From positions 11,236,501 through 11,300,500 of the forward strand of contig CM032133.1 of NCBI GenBank assembly GCA_018894105.1: a stretch of DNA of 64,000 nucleotides. Direction: 5' to 3'. Under the pieces are notes generated by a model. The model saw nothing but the letters and a program-made list of their open reading frames with translations, had not been told where the DNA came from and did not search any database. Source of the DNA: Jacaranda mimosifolia (lineage: Eukaryota > Streptophyta > Magnoliopsida > Lamiales > Bignoniaceae). Positions 48,301 through 59,185 of the stretch are shown piece after piece (the first letter of the stretch is position 1; each line of letters begins with the position of its first letter). Position numbers and translations under genes: made by a program.

Positions 48301-48483
48301 TGAATCGCAATACTGGTGATGATATTGTGGTCTGAATGTTGTTGGGCTGTTAGTATGGTATATAGCTCTTTGATATTAATTCCGCATTAAGAATGCATTG
48401 ATGATTAAGTATGTTGTTGCATGCTAATAGGATTAAACTTAGTGGCATTTCGCCTTACGGGCCATATCCCAAGTAGTGTGCCA
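45360..48483 (+). mobile_element. Gypsy LTR, shared middle LTR (5' LTR of the full copy)
   Basis: Starts TATAATACCCTAGAAATGCC (decayed TGTAACACCC) and ends AGTAGTGTGCCA, length 3124 bp. Tandem arrays lie inside: four GAACC units (46876-47085), three units of 43-44 bp beginning TTGGCTATCGA (47325-47450), and five units of 31 bp like GCCAAGCTATTATGCTTGAG (47490-47645). In a sample of 84 bp against the 3' LTR (46511-46594 versus 54300-54383) I count about 7 differences, so the insertion is old. Short frames inside are not genes. Confidence 0.9.
46876..47645. repeat. Three short tandem arrays in the gypsy LTR
   Basis: Units of about 55, 43-44 and 31 bp occur in the order GAACC-type, TTGGCTATCGA-type, AAGCTATTATGC-type. 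The same three arrays recur in the 3' LTR at 54660-54870, 55106-55275 and 55318-55460. The middle array has three units here and four there. Confidence 0.8.
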
Positions 48484-48493
48484 TAGACAAGCA

Positions 48494-48505
48494 TGGTATC
48501 AGAGC
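48494..48505 (+). promoter_or_regulatory. Gypsy primer-binding site
   Basis: TGGTATCAGAGC, complementary to initiator methionine tRNA, 10 bp after the LTR end. Confidence 0.92.
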
Positions 48506-48659
48506 TTGGGTTTCCAAACCCAAGCTATACTGGGATTGGATCCTAGGATACTAGCCTTTTGGAAGTTCTACATATATGTATTGAAGAAATTCTAAGTAAT
48601 TTGGGATTTAAGATCAATTTGAGTTGTTGAAATTGATAAAGAAAGTTATGTGCTGCAGG

Positions 48660-49770
48660 ATGGCTAATGGTCATAGGGAAGGGAAAGAACCTGCAGTTGA
48701 TGAAGAAAATGTGGACTCCTTGAAAGAAAGAATTAGGACTTTGGAAGCCAAAACAACCAAATGGAAAGATATATGTTGAACACTTGAGGAAAAACTTCAC
48801 AATATGTGTGGGACCATACATGATAGTAAAATCGAATCAAGTCATCTAAAGTCAACAATTGAGGCAGGGATATTATGTTTGATAGATTGATGGAATATGT
48901 GGAAATAGAGGAAATTCGAGTAGGAATTGCCGAACATCAGGTTGAAGGACTTAGAGAGAACCTGATGACAGAAAGGCTGAGATATAGGTTGAAAGCCTAG
49001 AGAAGATATTTGGGACCCTGAGTTACCCAAATGAGTAGAAGATTCGATACGTTACTTTCCTCTTAGATGGATCTTCTCATAGTTGGTGGAAAATGATCGA
49101 CCGAAAGTGGACCGCTGTGGAACTCTCAGAACCTTGGGAAATTTCACCCGAGAATTTATGGATAAGTATGTCCCTCTGGTAGTCAAGCAGGCATGGGAAA
49201 GAGAGTTTATAAGCCTAATTCAAGGGAACCACTTGGTCAGTCAATATGAGGCTATATTCAATTGGCTAATTCAAATGCTCCTGTTATGATGGAAGATGAG
49301 GGTAGACAGACCCGATAATTTTTACAGGGATTGCAACCAGACCTTAGATGAGGATTAGCCACTTGCGATCTGCCGAACTTAAACATGGCAATAAGTAGGG
49401 TACTGTAGGAAATTCGCAAAATCAAAGATAAGAATCAAAAATTGAGGTTATACCCCGGAGGGCAAGGTAGTATAGGAAGGAAGCAACCCAAACTACAAAT
49501 TGGAGGCACTACACCTCGAGCACTACAATCTGGAGGGCAATGAATCTAGTTCCAAGAATGGCGTAGAAAGTTAGGACATGAGGAAATTGAATGCTGGATA
49601 AAATAGAGCAGATGCATAGGCTGCGAAAGTGATCAACACTTCATATGAGACTGTCCCAAGAAGAAAGGGCCAACACCTGCAGGTGGAAAAAGGAAGCAAG
49701 TAGTAGGTGGAAAAGGGAAGCAAAAGGTACAGGCTCGCGCCTATGCCCCCCTTGACCCAAATGAGGTGGT
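48660..49770 (+). pseudogene. Gypsy gag, broken
   Basis: A start at 48660 gives MANGHREGKEPAVDEENVDS, then a coiled-coil-like KERIRTLEAKTTKWK, and a stop at 48777-48779. Capsid words follow at 49083-49289 (GNFTREFMDKYVPLVVKQAW, then GNHLVSQYEAIFNWL), as in chromovirus gag. The zinc knuckle at 49613-49654 reads CIGCESDQHFI-stop-DC: all four metal ligands of the CX2CX4HX4C pattern are kept, with a stop inside. Several further stops and shifts. It follows the primer-binding site by 155 bp. Confidence 0.82.
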
Positions 49771-50290
49771 CAAAGCTATGATCTCTATCTTTGGAATTTT
49801 TGGTAATGCCTTGTATGACCCTGGTGCATCTCACTGTTTTATATCTACCCCTTTATCCTAAAAGTTGAATAAGCAACCCAAAACTATGGCATATCAGATA
49901 GAAGTTGTAACGCCATTAGGGATAGGGCTAACAACAAATACTATATATCGAGAATGACCAATCATGATAGGGGACGAGATATATCCTGCCAATCTGATAC
50001 AGATGTCTATTCAAGGATATGATTTGATTCTTGGGACGCATTGGCTATATAAACACCAGGCACATGTAAATTGTCACACGAAGTGTATTATGCTCGGAGA
50101 TAAGATAGCAATATTAAACTGTCAATTCGCGGATAATGCTTCCTTGCCATCACTTATATTCAAGCTTGAGGCCAAAATGATTTTAAAGGAAGGCGGACTA
50201 GGATTTTTGGCATATCTTATCAACAAACCCCAAGACACAGCCAAAATTGAAGAGGTAGAAGTAGTAGTTGGGTACCCTAAAGTATTTTCG
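49771..50290 (+). pseudogene. Gypsy aspartic protease, broken
   Basis: The active-site region reads NALYDPGASHCFIST (DPG codons 49817-49825), where D(S/T)G is usual, so the middle residue is proline. A stop follows near 49859. The frame from 49964 continues IGDEIYPANLIQMSIQGYDL and ILGTHWLYKHQAHVNCHTK, matching the second half of chromovirus protease (DLILGxxWL). The same frame runs on into the RT linker to 50512. Expected role: processing of Gag-Pol. Confidence 0.8.
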
Positions 50291-51150
50291 GAAGAGTTGA
50301 ACTCATTGCCTCCGAATAGGGAGATAGAATTTGTCATTTATACTCTCCCAAGGACCACACCGGTATCCAAAAATCCCTATAGAATGGCACCAGCAGAGTT
50401 GAAAGAACTAAAGAAGGAACTTCAGGAACTGCTGGAAAAGAAGTTTATAAAGCTTAGCACTTCTCCTGGGGAGCCCCAGTATTATTTGTTAAGAAGAAGA
50501 ATGGGTCATTGAGAATGTGCATTGATTATAGGGTGTTGAACAAAGTCACTATCAAGAATAAATACCCCCTACCACATATGGAAGAGCTGTTTGATCTATT
50601 ACAAGGATCTACAGTCTTTTCAAAGTAAAATTTTAGGCAAGGATATTACCAGTTGAAGATTAGAGAAGAAGATATCCCAAAAACTACCTTCAATTCTCAA
50701 TATGGTCACTTTGAGTTTGTAGTAATGCCGTTTGGTCTAACAAATGCTCTGACAGTATTTATGGATATCTCGACCATATCTGGATAAGTTCATGGTTATC
50801 TTTATCGATGACATCCTAGTATACTTGAAATCCCGAGAAGAGCATGTGGAGCACTTATGCTTAGTACTCAGAATTCTGAAAGAGCATTAGTTGTATTCTA
50901 AGTTCAGTAAGTGTGAGTTCTAGACGGAACGAGTGACCTTTCTTGGACATATCATATCTTAGGATGGCATAGAGGTTGATCCCTCTAAGGTAGATGCAAT
51001 AGTCAATTGGAAAAGACCTAAACATATGATAGAGGTTCGTAGCTTTCTGTGTTTAGTTGGCTATTATCCGAGGTTTGTGCAGGATTTTTCTAAACTAGCT
51101 TGCCCATGACTAAGTTAACTCAGAAAAACTAGCCATTTAACTAGGATAAT
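50291..51150 (+). pseudogene. Gypsy reverse transcriptase, broken; FIDD site kept
   Basis: The linker and RT start are GYPKVFSEELNSLPPNREIE and KNPYRMAPAELKELKKELQE. A frameshift near 50470 moves into [20 protein letters not shown] and [21 protein letters not shown] stop occurs at 50626-50628 within [26 protein letters not shown] follows, then after a frameshift [10 protein letters not shown], with the catalytic FIDD at 50801-50812. The thumb region is recognisable to about 51110 ([13 protein letters not shown]). The sequence is complete in outline but not translatable. Confidence 0.87.
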
Positions 51151-51600
51151 GATTGTGAGAGAAGTTTCAAAGAACTGAAGAGCTGGTTGACAGTGGCTCC
51201 AGCTCCAGCTCTGGCTCTTCCAGAAAGATTAGAGGGTTTCCTAGTATATACGGATGCTTCTAAGAAAGGACTTGGATGTGTGTTGATGCAAAAGGGACGA
51301 GTCATCGTCAATGCATCCTGGAAACTTAAGTCACATAAGGAGAGTTATCCCACTCACGACTTAGAGTAAGCTATAGTAATTTTTGCACTGTTAAAGTAGA
51401 GACATTATCTCTACGGAGCCATATTTGAGGTATACACAAACCACAAAAGTCTCAAGTAATTGAGATCACAAAAGGATCTAAATATGAGACAACGTCGATG
51501 AGTGGAATTTCTTGAAGCTTATGATTTCTCTATCTCTTACCACTTAAGAAAGGTAAATGTGGTAATAGATACACTAAGCCACAAAGCTGAAGTCGCTCAC
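51151..51600 (+). pseudogene. Gypsy RNase H, broken
   Basis: The frame at 51187-51369 reads LPERLEGFLVYTDASKKGLG, then CVLMQKGRVIVNASWKLKSH and KESYPTHDLE, with the first catalytic aspartate in YTDAS and the glutamate in HDLE. A stop follows at 51367-51369, then YGAIFEVYTNHKSLK (about 51415-51460) with the NH motif and a frame-shifted end near VIDTLSHKA. It lies between RT and integrase, as expected for Ty3/gypsy. Confidence 0.83.
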
Positions 51601-52930
51601 ATATCAGGAACGATAGTGACAAGAATTATGAAGACAGATGCCGTAGTGAGATTAAAGTAGAAAGTTTGGCTTGTTGGAGTAAATGTCCAACCCAAATTGT
51701 ATGCAGAAATTCGGCAGACTCAAGCCAATGATAGTTGGACATTGAAATAAAGAGAATTGGTCAAGAAGTCTAAGGAATCTGAGTTCGATATTGATGACCA
51801 AAGTACTCTTCTATTCTGTAAGAGAATTTGCATGCCTGAAGAAATGAAATAAAGACTATTAAATGAGGCACACAAGCTGTGGTTCATGGTACATCCGAGA
51901 GGCACAAAGATGTATCAAGACTTGAAAGAGTAGTTTCGATGGAATGGAATGAAAATGGATGTCGTAGACTATGTGCGAAAATGCCTAACATGCTAGCTGG
52001 TGAAGACAGAGCATCAGCGACCGGCAGGGTTGCTCCAACCACTCCCAATCCCTAATTGGAAATAGGAGCAAATTACTATGGATTTTGTATCAGGCCTACC
52101 AACAGCTCGAGGAGGATATGACAGTATTTCGATAATAGTAGACCGACTAACTAATCGACTCTTTTCCTACCAGTTGGGACGCAGTATAAGGTTGAAAAGT
52201 TAATAGAGTTATATCTGAAAGAAATTGTCAGACTGCATGGAGTTCCAATCAGCATCATATCCGATCGAGATCCAAAGTTTACTTAAGACGTATGAAAGCT
52301 CTGCAAGAGCATTTGGGGATAAGGTTACATTTCAGTTCTACTGCTCCTTCTCAAATGGATGGACAGTTTCAAAGGGCCATCCGGATACTAGAGGATATGT
52401 TGCGGGCTTGCGTTTTAGATTTTAGTAAGCATTGGAGTTGACATCTACTACTGATTGAATTTGCATATAATAACAGCTACCAATCCACTATCCAAATGGC
52501 TCCATGCGAAGCACTATATGGCAGAAAATGTCGATCCCCATTGCACTGGGATCTTGAGGAATACAAAGGCAGCAGCCATAAGTCTGTAAAAACTATCAGA
52601 CAAGAATTAGTTCAGGAGACTATTAAAAAAGACTCAAATTATTAAGTAGAGGATGGAAGCTGCACAAGATCGACAAAAGAGTTACGCAGATAAAAGAAAA
52701 AGAGATTTGCAATTTGAGATAGGTGATCAAGTGTTTCTCAAAGTATCTCCGAGGAAGGGTATCTGAAGGATTGGCAAAGGTGGAAAACTGAGCCCAAGAT
52801 ATGTTGGTCCCTATGAGATAAGTGAAAGGATTGGGCGAGTGGCGTATCACTTGGAATTACCTCAAGATGTGATAGGTATTCACGACGTCTTTCATGTGTC
52901 ACAGCTACGAAAATATTATCCTGACCCTTC
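51601..52930 (+). pseudogene. Gypsy integrase, broken
   Basis: The zinc-binding HHCC set is visible: His at 51871 and 51892, Cys at 51982 and 51991, in EAHKLWFMVHPRGTKMYQDL and YVRKCLTC, with stops inside. The catalytic core begins WEQITMDFVSGLPTARGGYD (about 52065-52125) and contains [13 protein letters not shown] sequence near 52255-52280 (second aspartate). The downstream region SYADKRKRDLQFEIGDQVFL lies near 52680-52740. The truncated copy at 44206-45346 repeats everything from about 52028 onward. It would insert the cDNA into the genome. Confidence 0.83.
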
Positions 52931-53169
52931 CCACATAATCCCTTAGACCAATGTACCATTGTAAAGTGATCTGATGTATGAGGAATAGCTAGTTTGTATT
53001 CTAGATCAAAAATTTCGAGAACTTAGAAACTGAAGGATCCCTCAATTGAAAGTTCTTTGGCGCAACCATAATGTTGAAGAAGCAACATGGGTACCAAAAT
53101 ATCTCATGCGCCAATAGTATCCAGAACTTTTCCAATATCCAGGTGAGAATCTGGGGACCAGATTCTTGT
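52931..53169 (+). pseudogene. Gypsy C-terminal chromodomain, partial
   Basis: In the best frame it shows VLDQKF-like and ELRNRRIPQ-like words, then KVLWRNHNVEEATW-like sequence near 53048-53095 and YPELFQYPGENL (about 53118-53155). This is the ending of chromodomain-bearing plant Ty3/gypsy polyproteins. Chromodomains steer integration to heterochromatin. It ends just before the polypurine tract. The assignment is from motif words; the three aromatic cage residues were not verified. Confidence 0.65.
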
Positions 53170-53180
53170 AAGAAGGGGGG
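53170..53180 (+). promoter_or_regulatory. Gypsy polypurine tract
   Basis: AAGAAGGGGGG immediately before the 3' LTR. Confidence 0.88.
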
Positions 53181-53183
53181 CTC

Positions 53184-56100
53184 TTTAACATTCTAGAAAT
53201 GCCTTATTTCAATATTTTGTATTTTGTATAAAATTTATTAATTTTATTTAAAATTTCAAAAGTTTTATAGGTTAATGTGCGATTAGATAAGACTTAATTA
53301 GGTCCTTCTTTGGAAATTTTGGGACTAATGTGAAAGACCAACAAAATTAGGGGTCAATTGAACTTAATTAGAACTTTTGGACCTAATTAAAATTTGACTA
53401 TAAATTCTGGGGTCAATCTGTAATTAGAAAAGGTCAAATACATAAATAATCATATTTTCAATTTCACCATCACATTTCTTTCTTCCCTCTGAAACACCAT
53501 CTTCTCCCTTGCTCCGGTGATCAACTCTGGTCACACCCCAAAAGCTAAAATAGAACCGACCAATATTTTACTCTTAACTTCAGGAACACGGCGACACCAT
53601 ATGTAAGCAGAGACGACCGGCGGACCACTGTGAAAAGCCTGACCAAAAATGGATGACATTAGAGCTCAACGAGAGCAGCTCGACCAAAGAGTGGGCTTTG
53701 TAGACCTCAGCTCCATGGACAAGTAACAGTGGCGAAATTGAGCTCAAACTAGCACGGTGGTGTGAGGTGGCTATGTAGCATTTAGGTTGAAATTGAGTTT
53801 TGATTCGAAAGCTTTTGAAGAAATTGTTTAGGGGGTATGCTTTATCTCACTATGATGCAGCTCCTAGTCATCGTGCTGTAGTTTTTCAACCATGGTGAAT
53901 GGCGGCGGCGTGGCGGCGATGCAGAGGCAGTTTTCTCACCTTGTAGCAATAAACACACGCATGAAGTCTGATCATTAAAATTCTACTTCGATAGTGAGAT
54001 TTGGGTAATCTCTTAGAAGAAAATTGTATGTATTTGCATGTATATATATGCATTCCAATCTTCATAATAGCTTGTATAATCAAAGAAAGTGTGTAAATTG
54101 ATCAGAAAATACAACCATGTATGGGAAATAAAGCATGCATGAATGTTGCCTGAGCTTAAGAATCCGAAATGGTATTATTTCATGTGAACCATAGGTTAAA
54201 TAGCTAAATAGGTGATGAAACCATAATTTTACATGATCATGACCTAATCGATAAACTTGGATCATTAATGATAATTGAGTTATTATAAACACTATGGTGA
54301 AACCTTATAAGGGATTTTGATGTAATTTAGGGATTCGACTATATTATCCTTACCGATTTAATAATAAGTTTTGGATATATTTTCGTAATAACAGTGGGCA
54401 AAGTTTATTTCATGTTGAGAAAAATCAAAATAAATTAGAAATCATCATAGTCACAAAGTAACTGTTGATGTTAGATTCCTAGCGATATGACTATAATTAT
54501 AGGATTAAATGAGATTTTAACTATAAACCCACTTTTGGTTAGGTGTTGATGAGTTGGATCTTATAGAGCAGTATGCCTTGATTTGCATTCCATTAAGGTT
54601 ATTTAGGTGAGGATCCACCAATTTGGTAATTGTTTTAGTAAAGCAATGGCATCATGATTGAACCTATGAGGTTCCATTGTTCTGATACCAGTCTTTTCTA
54701 TCATTATCATTATTGGAAACTGCTGAACCCTATGAGGTTCTACTGTCTTGACTATTGATATAGTTTATTATTGCTTTTCAACCCTGTGAGGTTTTATTTT
54801 CTTGGGTATCGTTATCATTTATTGCTAGTTTCTAAACCCTATCAGGTTCTATTATCCTGATCATTACCTTGTGTACCTCTGTGATGGTAATTGACTATCA
54901 TTATCAGATTTGACTATCTTTCGTTGATCGAATTCTATGAACTAATTGAACAACATTGTTATCGATCAAACGCCCCTGTGATAGTTTGTTTCCTAAAATC
55001 GTTCTGATGACAAACTGACTATCTTGTTCTGGCCATGAACTTTTATTGTCTTGTTTGTTATCATCCTGATTGAAGTCATCCTATACTGTTATTATTTTTA
55101 ACTTGTTGGCTATCGATTGATTAAACGTATTGTTACTATTTTTGCCTCGTTGGCTATCGATTAATTTAACATTCTGTTATAGTTTTTCGCCTTGTTGGCT
55201 ATTGATTGATTGAACGTACTATTATTATTTTCGCCATGTTGGCTACCAACTGATTGAACGTATTAATTGATTGATTGTATTGAAAGACTTGTATAGTTGA
55301 ATTCATGGGCTGAGTGCCTTGCCAAGCTATTATGCTTGAGCTACAATTATTGCCAAGCTATTATGCTTGAGCTACTGTTATTGCCAAGATGTTATGCTTA
55401 AGCTCCTGTTGTTGCCAAATTGTTATACTTGAGCTACTGTTATTGCTGAGCCGTCATGCTCGTGCTACTAAATTGATTGTTTACTGAACTAAACCGAACT
55501 GAATTGTTACTGTACTGTTATGGAGGTACAATGTTATTCCGATATGCATGATGTATATGATTTATTGACTTGCATACGTGATTGGGTTTGTTATTCTTGA
55601 ATTGTATTTTGCTCAAGGAGCAATAAGGCTGGAGTGAGTTCCCAGTCTATATCAAGTTGATATCCCAAGCCAACTGAACTGTTTGTATTTCCTCCAAACT
55701 GTGATCGGTTGAGATGACCCTAAACCTCCCGAGCATGAGTGGTCGAGATAATCTTGAGCCATTTGAGCTTACGGTTATAGCATCCCGACCTAGCATTCAC
55801 TAGTATTTTGACTTCCTTTATTGTTCTACTCTCGCAAAACTTTATTTCTCTTATGTTAAACTGCCAGTGATTACTGTCGTTTAGTCTCTGATTCTTGAAA
55901 GGTCATACATTGCTTTACATTAATCCTCATTGAGTCCTTATGACTCACCTTCATGTATTATTCATTTTATTCAGATCGATGTGAGACAGGGAACAATGAG
56001 GACTGCCAGATTTTATTTGGAGTTTGTTGTTTAGAGTTTAAGAATGTAATGCACATGTGAATATACCATGGGATGTTTTGTTGTAGAGATGTAGTAATAT

Positions 56101-56369
56101 GCCTTGATGAATATTAGACTTATCGTATGTAAGAATCGCGATACTGGTGATGATATTGTGGTCTGAATGTTATTGGGCTGTTAGTATGGTATATAGCACT
56201 CTGATATTAATTCCACATTAAGTATGAAGCATGCTACGTATTGATGATTATTGATGTTATTAGTATTATATGAAAAATTTTATGGGCCTATCGGATATGT
56301 TATTACATGCTAATAAGAGTAAACTGAGTGGCAATCTGCGTTGCGGGCCATATCCCATGTGGGATGCCA
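53184..56369 (+). mobile_element. Gypsy 3' LTR
   Basis: Starts TTTAACATTCTAGAAATGCC and ends GTGGGATGCCA, length 3186 bp, collinear with 45360-48483. It is about 60 bp longer, in part because the 44-bp array has one more unit (55106, 55150, 55195, 55239). It is followed by the second part of the C5 5' LTR. Confidence 0.9.
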
Positions 56370-56979
56370 CAATGTGGATAGATCATTGCTGAAAATGTGA
56401 AAGAATTATATTATTTAGCAATTCCCTCCAAAACGTCTTGCAAGCATTACATTCACGTGTTGAAAGCTTTGCTCTCTTCTTCTTCTTCCCTACCTAAAAT
56501 CGGCCTCCACCATAGCCTATCATTGGTCTTACTCCAACTTATAGGCTAGATATTTTGGAAGATCTATTTGGTGTGTCGATCATATCAATAGAGGCAAACA
56601 AGCTAGTTTGCTATGGTTTGGAGATCCACGTGTACAGAGTCCAATTTGGCAACTTTTTCCAGGGAGATCCAGAATGCTTTTCGATCCGAATATTTTACTG
56701 TGTTTCCTCCCAGGTGTTTATAGGTAGAAGTATTTTTTTCGTGAATTTTGGAGCAGTTTTGATGTGGTTAAAAATTGCTCCATTCCTACTGCGTGGTTTC
56801 TAGCAGATACTGGATTGGTGAAAGATTCACCACTTTCTCCTTGTATTTTCACATTTCAAGGTAACACTCTATCTAAATCTGGATTTTAGGCATGATTTGA
56901 TCCTAATTATCATGTAAGCACTAGTTTATTAAGCTTTTGAAGTTTTTATAATTGGATCGCAGTGCCTTAATTGCTTTCA
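56370..56979 (+). mobile_element. C5 5' LTR, second part
   Basis: ATGTGGATAGATCATTGCTG onward matches 62147-62757. It contains the R/U5 region and ends TTAATTGCTTTCA at 56979. The frame at 56555-56803 is LTR sequence. Confidence 0.9.
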
Positions 56980-56981
56980 AG

Positions 56982-56993
56982 TGGTATCGGAGC
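56982..56993 (+). promoter_or_regulatory. C5 primer-binding site
   Basis: TGGTATCGGAGC, one base from the initiator-tRNA complement, 2 bp after the LTR end. Confidence 0.9.
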
Positions 56994-58201
56994 CTAAATC
57001 ATGGTTAGATTTGGATTCTTTTTTGGTGATTGATTTATGTAATCGATTGATCAATATCACCAATTTTTCAATTCATATGATAGATTGGAGTGTTTGGATG
57101 ATATTGTGTGTGGCTCCTTGACTGATGAATTGAAAACATGCTAATATGTGTTTTAAGTGTTGATTCATATGATTAGTATGTTTTAATTCATAGCTGTTAA
57201 TGTTAAATGTTGATTTAGCATTTTGATGGTTGATCAAAAGAGTGTTGGTCATTTTTGGATCTAATTTGATTGGAGTTTTATTGGAAGATTTTATAGAATG
57301 TGATTCTAGCTTTTTCCTAATTTTGAAGACATGTTTGAGCACTTGAATTTCCACTTTTAAAAGGTGTTTTGAATCTGGAAATTCATCTATTATGTGTGTT
57401 TAAATGTTGGGAAAATGTGCTAAAATTATTGGTGCATGAAAGTTGAGTAGAAAATGGCTTGGCACACCTTGAAACCCCAAAATAGGGTTTTCGGGCACCA
57501 GCTGGGCACTGCACACATGCTGTGTGTGCGGCCTGCCCATCTGTGCTCGAAGGCTGGGTGGCAGTCGCTTGCTTGGTATTTTGGTGAGCCTTGAGCCTAT
57601 TTTCCAACTCATTTTGTGCTTGAAATATTTTTGCACCACACATATTAGATGCAAAAATGTTGTGGATGTTCTCACTAATATGTTTAACATTCGTTAATGC
57701 CTTTAAAAATTGGTTAAAGTTAATCTTACAATTTTTGCATAAATGTTATACTCATTCAATTATTTGTTTATGAGATAAGCATTTAATTGTTAGAATTAAT
57801 TATTAATTTTAGATTTATTTATTGTTCATTTAATTGTTGAATGGATGATGAATGAATGGGGATGATCATGAGCTTTTAATATTGATTTTATTTGTTTCAA
57901 GTTGTTGAAATTGGTTGTATTAAATTGAGGCTCGCATGCCTCTTTATTTCTACCATGTAAATGCTATGAGAGTAGAATCGCTAGGAGTGAGGATTTCTTT
58001 CTCATGTAAAAGTTACATGGAGCAAAGAAGGCTATAGAGACATGGAGACTTTTGAAGACCCATGAATGTATGGGATACAATAATGTAATAGCTAGGTTTA
58101 ATCAACCCATCTAATATCAACTAGGTGGTGCCCCACTTGGTTAGGCTCACGGTTATCCCACCCTAGGAGCATGCTAGGCGCATTTACTTATTTATGCTTT
58201 T
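56994..58201 (+). mobile_element. C5 leader
   Basis: Untranslated leader, homologous to both parts of the C1 leader and uninterrupted at the point where C1 carries C2 (about 58008-58020). It is truncated at 58201 (TTTATGCTTTT), about 650-700 bp short of where gag would begin judging from C1. The minus-strand frames at 57383-57690 cross a GC-rich patch and have no recognised domain. Confidence 0.8.
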
Positions 58202-59185
58202 CAATTAAGGAGTTAATTATTTGGTACCATGTTGAGCATAAATTAGACAAGTTGACTTAAATAGTTAAGTTGACTAATTTAAGCTTAAGAGTTAAGCTTG
58301 TTTGATTTAAAAGTTAAATTAAAAGTTGATTAATTTAATTATTAGGAAGAATCCTTTTTGGAGAGAAAATTTAAATGAAGTGTTCATTTAAATTAGCATC
58401 TTAATTGATTTGGAATTAGATTCCAAATGAAATTGAAATGCACTTCAAATACAAGTAAGACTTGAATTTGAATTTCGCCAACTTGGCATGCCACTTGGGT
58501 GTTCACCTTAAAGAAGGTGTGATGCCAACTAGCATCACACCTTCCACCCTTTATATATAGATATAGAGTGCAAGAAAAATTCAAAAATTACATTGCTGAA
58601 AGTATGAGAATTAGATTTTTGCATTCTCTCCAAAATTCTTCTCTCTTCTTGCATTGCATCATGTGTTGAAGCTTTGCATTCCTTCTTCTTCCCAACCTAA
58701 AAACCAGCCTCCTCTACCTTATTTTTACCTCTCTAACTCCAGCTTCTAGTGAGGGGAAATTGAAAGATTGTTTGGTGTGTGGATCATATACATAGAGAGG
58801 CAAGTTACTTGACTTGCTCGATTTTGGAGATCCACCTTTAGCAGCTTCCAATTGGCGAATTTTTCTTGAACGATCCAGAGGGCTTTCAGCTCTAATTTTT
58901 TTACAATAGCTTCCCCTGTGTGTGGAGGTGTTTTAGATTTACTTTGGTGATTGTTGTAGCCGCATAGCCAGGGCAAAGGTTGTCGACTTTCCGCTGTGCC
59001 GATTCCAAACAGTTTTTGGATCCGAGAGAGATAGTTGATCTTCTCCTTGTTTTGAGCTACAAGAGGTAATTTTCATCCTAATTTAGATCTATAGCATGAA
59101 TAGATCTTTGGACGGTTGAGTAGCTTAGTTATTTTCAAGCTTATGAAGTTTTAATTTATGGATCCTAATGTTAGTCTTGCCTTCA
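58202..59185 (+). mobile_element. Partial copia LTR occupying the place of gag to integrase in C5
   Basis: Begins within the inverted-repeat zone (CAATTAAGGAGTTAATTATT) and ends GTCTTGCCTTCA at 59185. Its terminal type matches S3, not C5, so it came from a different element. The left flank is leader and the right flank is RT, which are not adjacent in an intact element, so deletion accompanied or followed its arrival. CTTTT occurs at both edges (58197-58201 and 59186-59190), but this is not a clean target duplication. Confidence 0.8.

Larger units (their letters stand above)
44101..56369 (+). mobile_element. Ty3/gypsy compound T: truncated copy and full copy sharing an LTR
   Basis: Order: LTR start (44101-44205), integrase/chromodomain remnant (44206-45346), polypurine tract, LTR (45360-48483), complete gag-pol region, polypurine tract, LTR (53184-56369). 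The full copy is 11.0 kb. The LTR length, RT-RNase H-integrase-chromodomain order and motifs suggest a chromovirus, most like the Tekay/Del lineage; that lineage is my inference. The flanks ATATG and CAATG are a weak (3 of 5) duplication. The C5 LTR rejoins across T as in the intact copy at 62143-62155. Confidence 0.85.

Noticed and set aside
48494..48505. A tRNA gene or fragment at TGGTATCAGAGC
   Set aside because: It is a primer-binding site next to an LTR. No tRNA cloverleaf surrounds it.
57383..57690. Cysteine-containing minus-strand frames
   Set aside because: They cover the GC-rich patch of the copia leader, antisense to the element. The counterpart in C1 does not preserve them.
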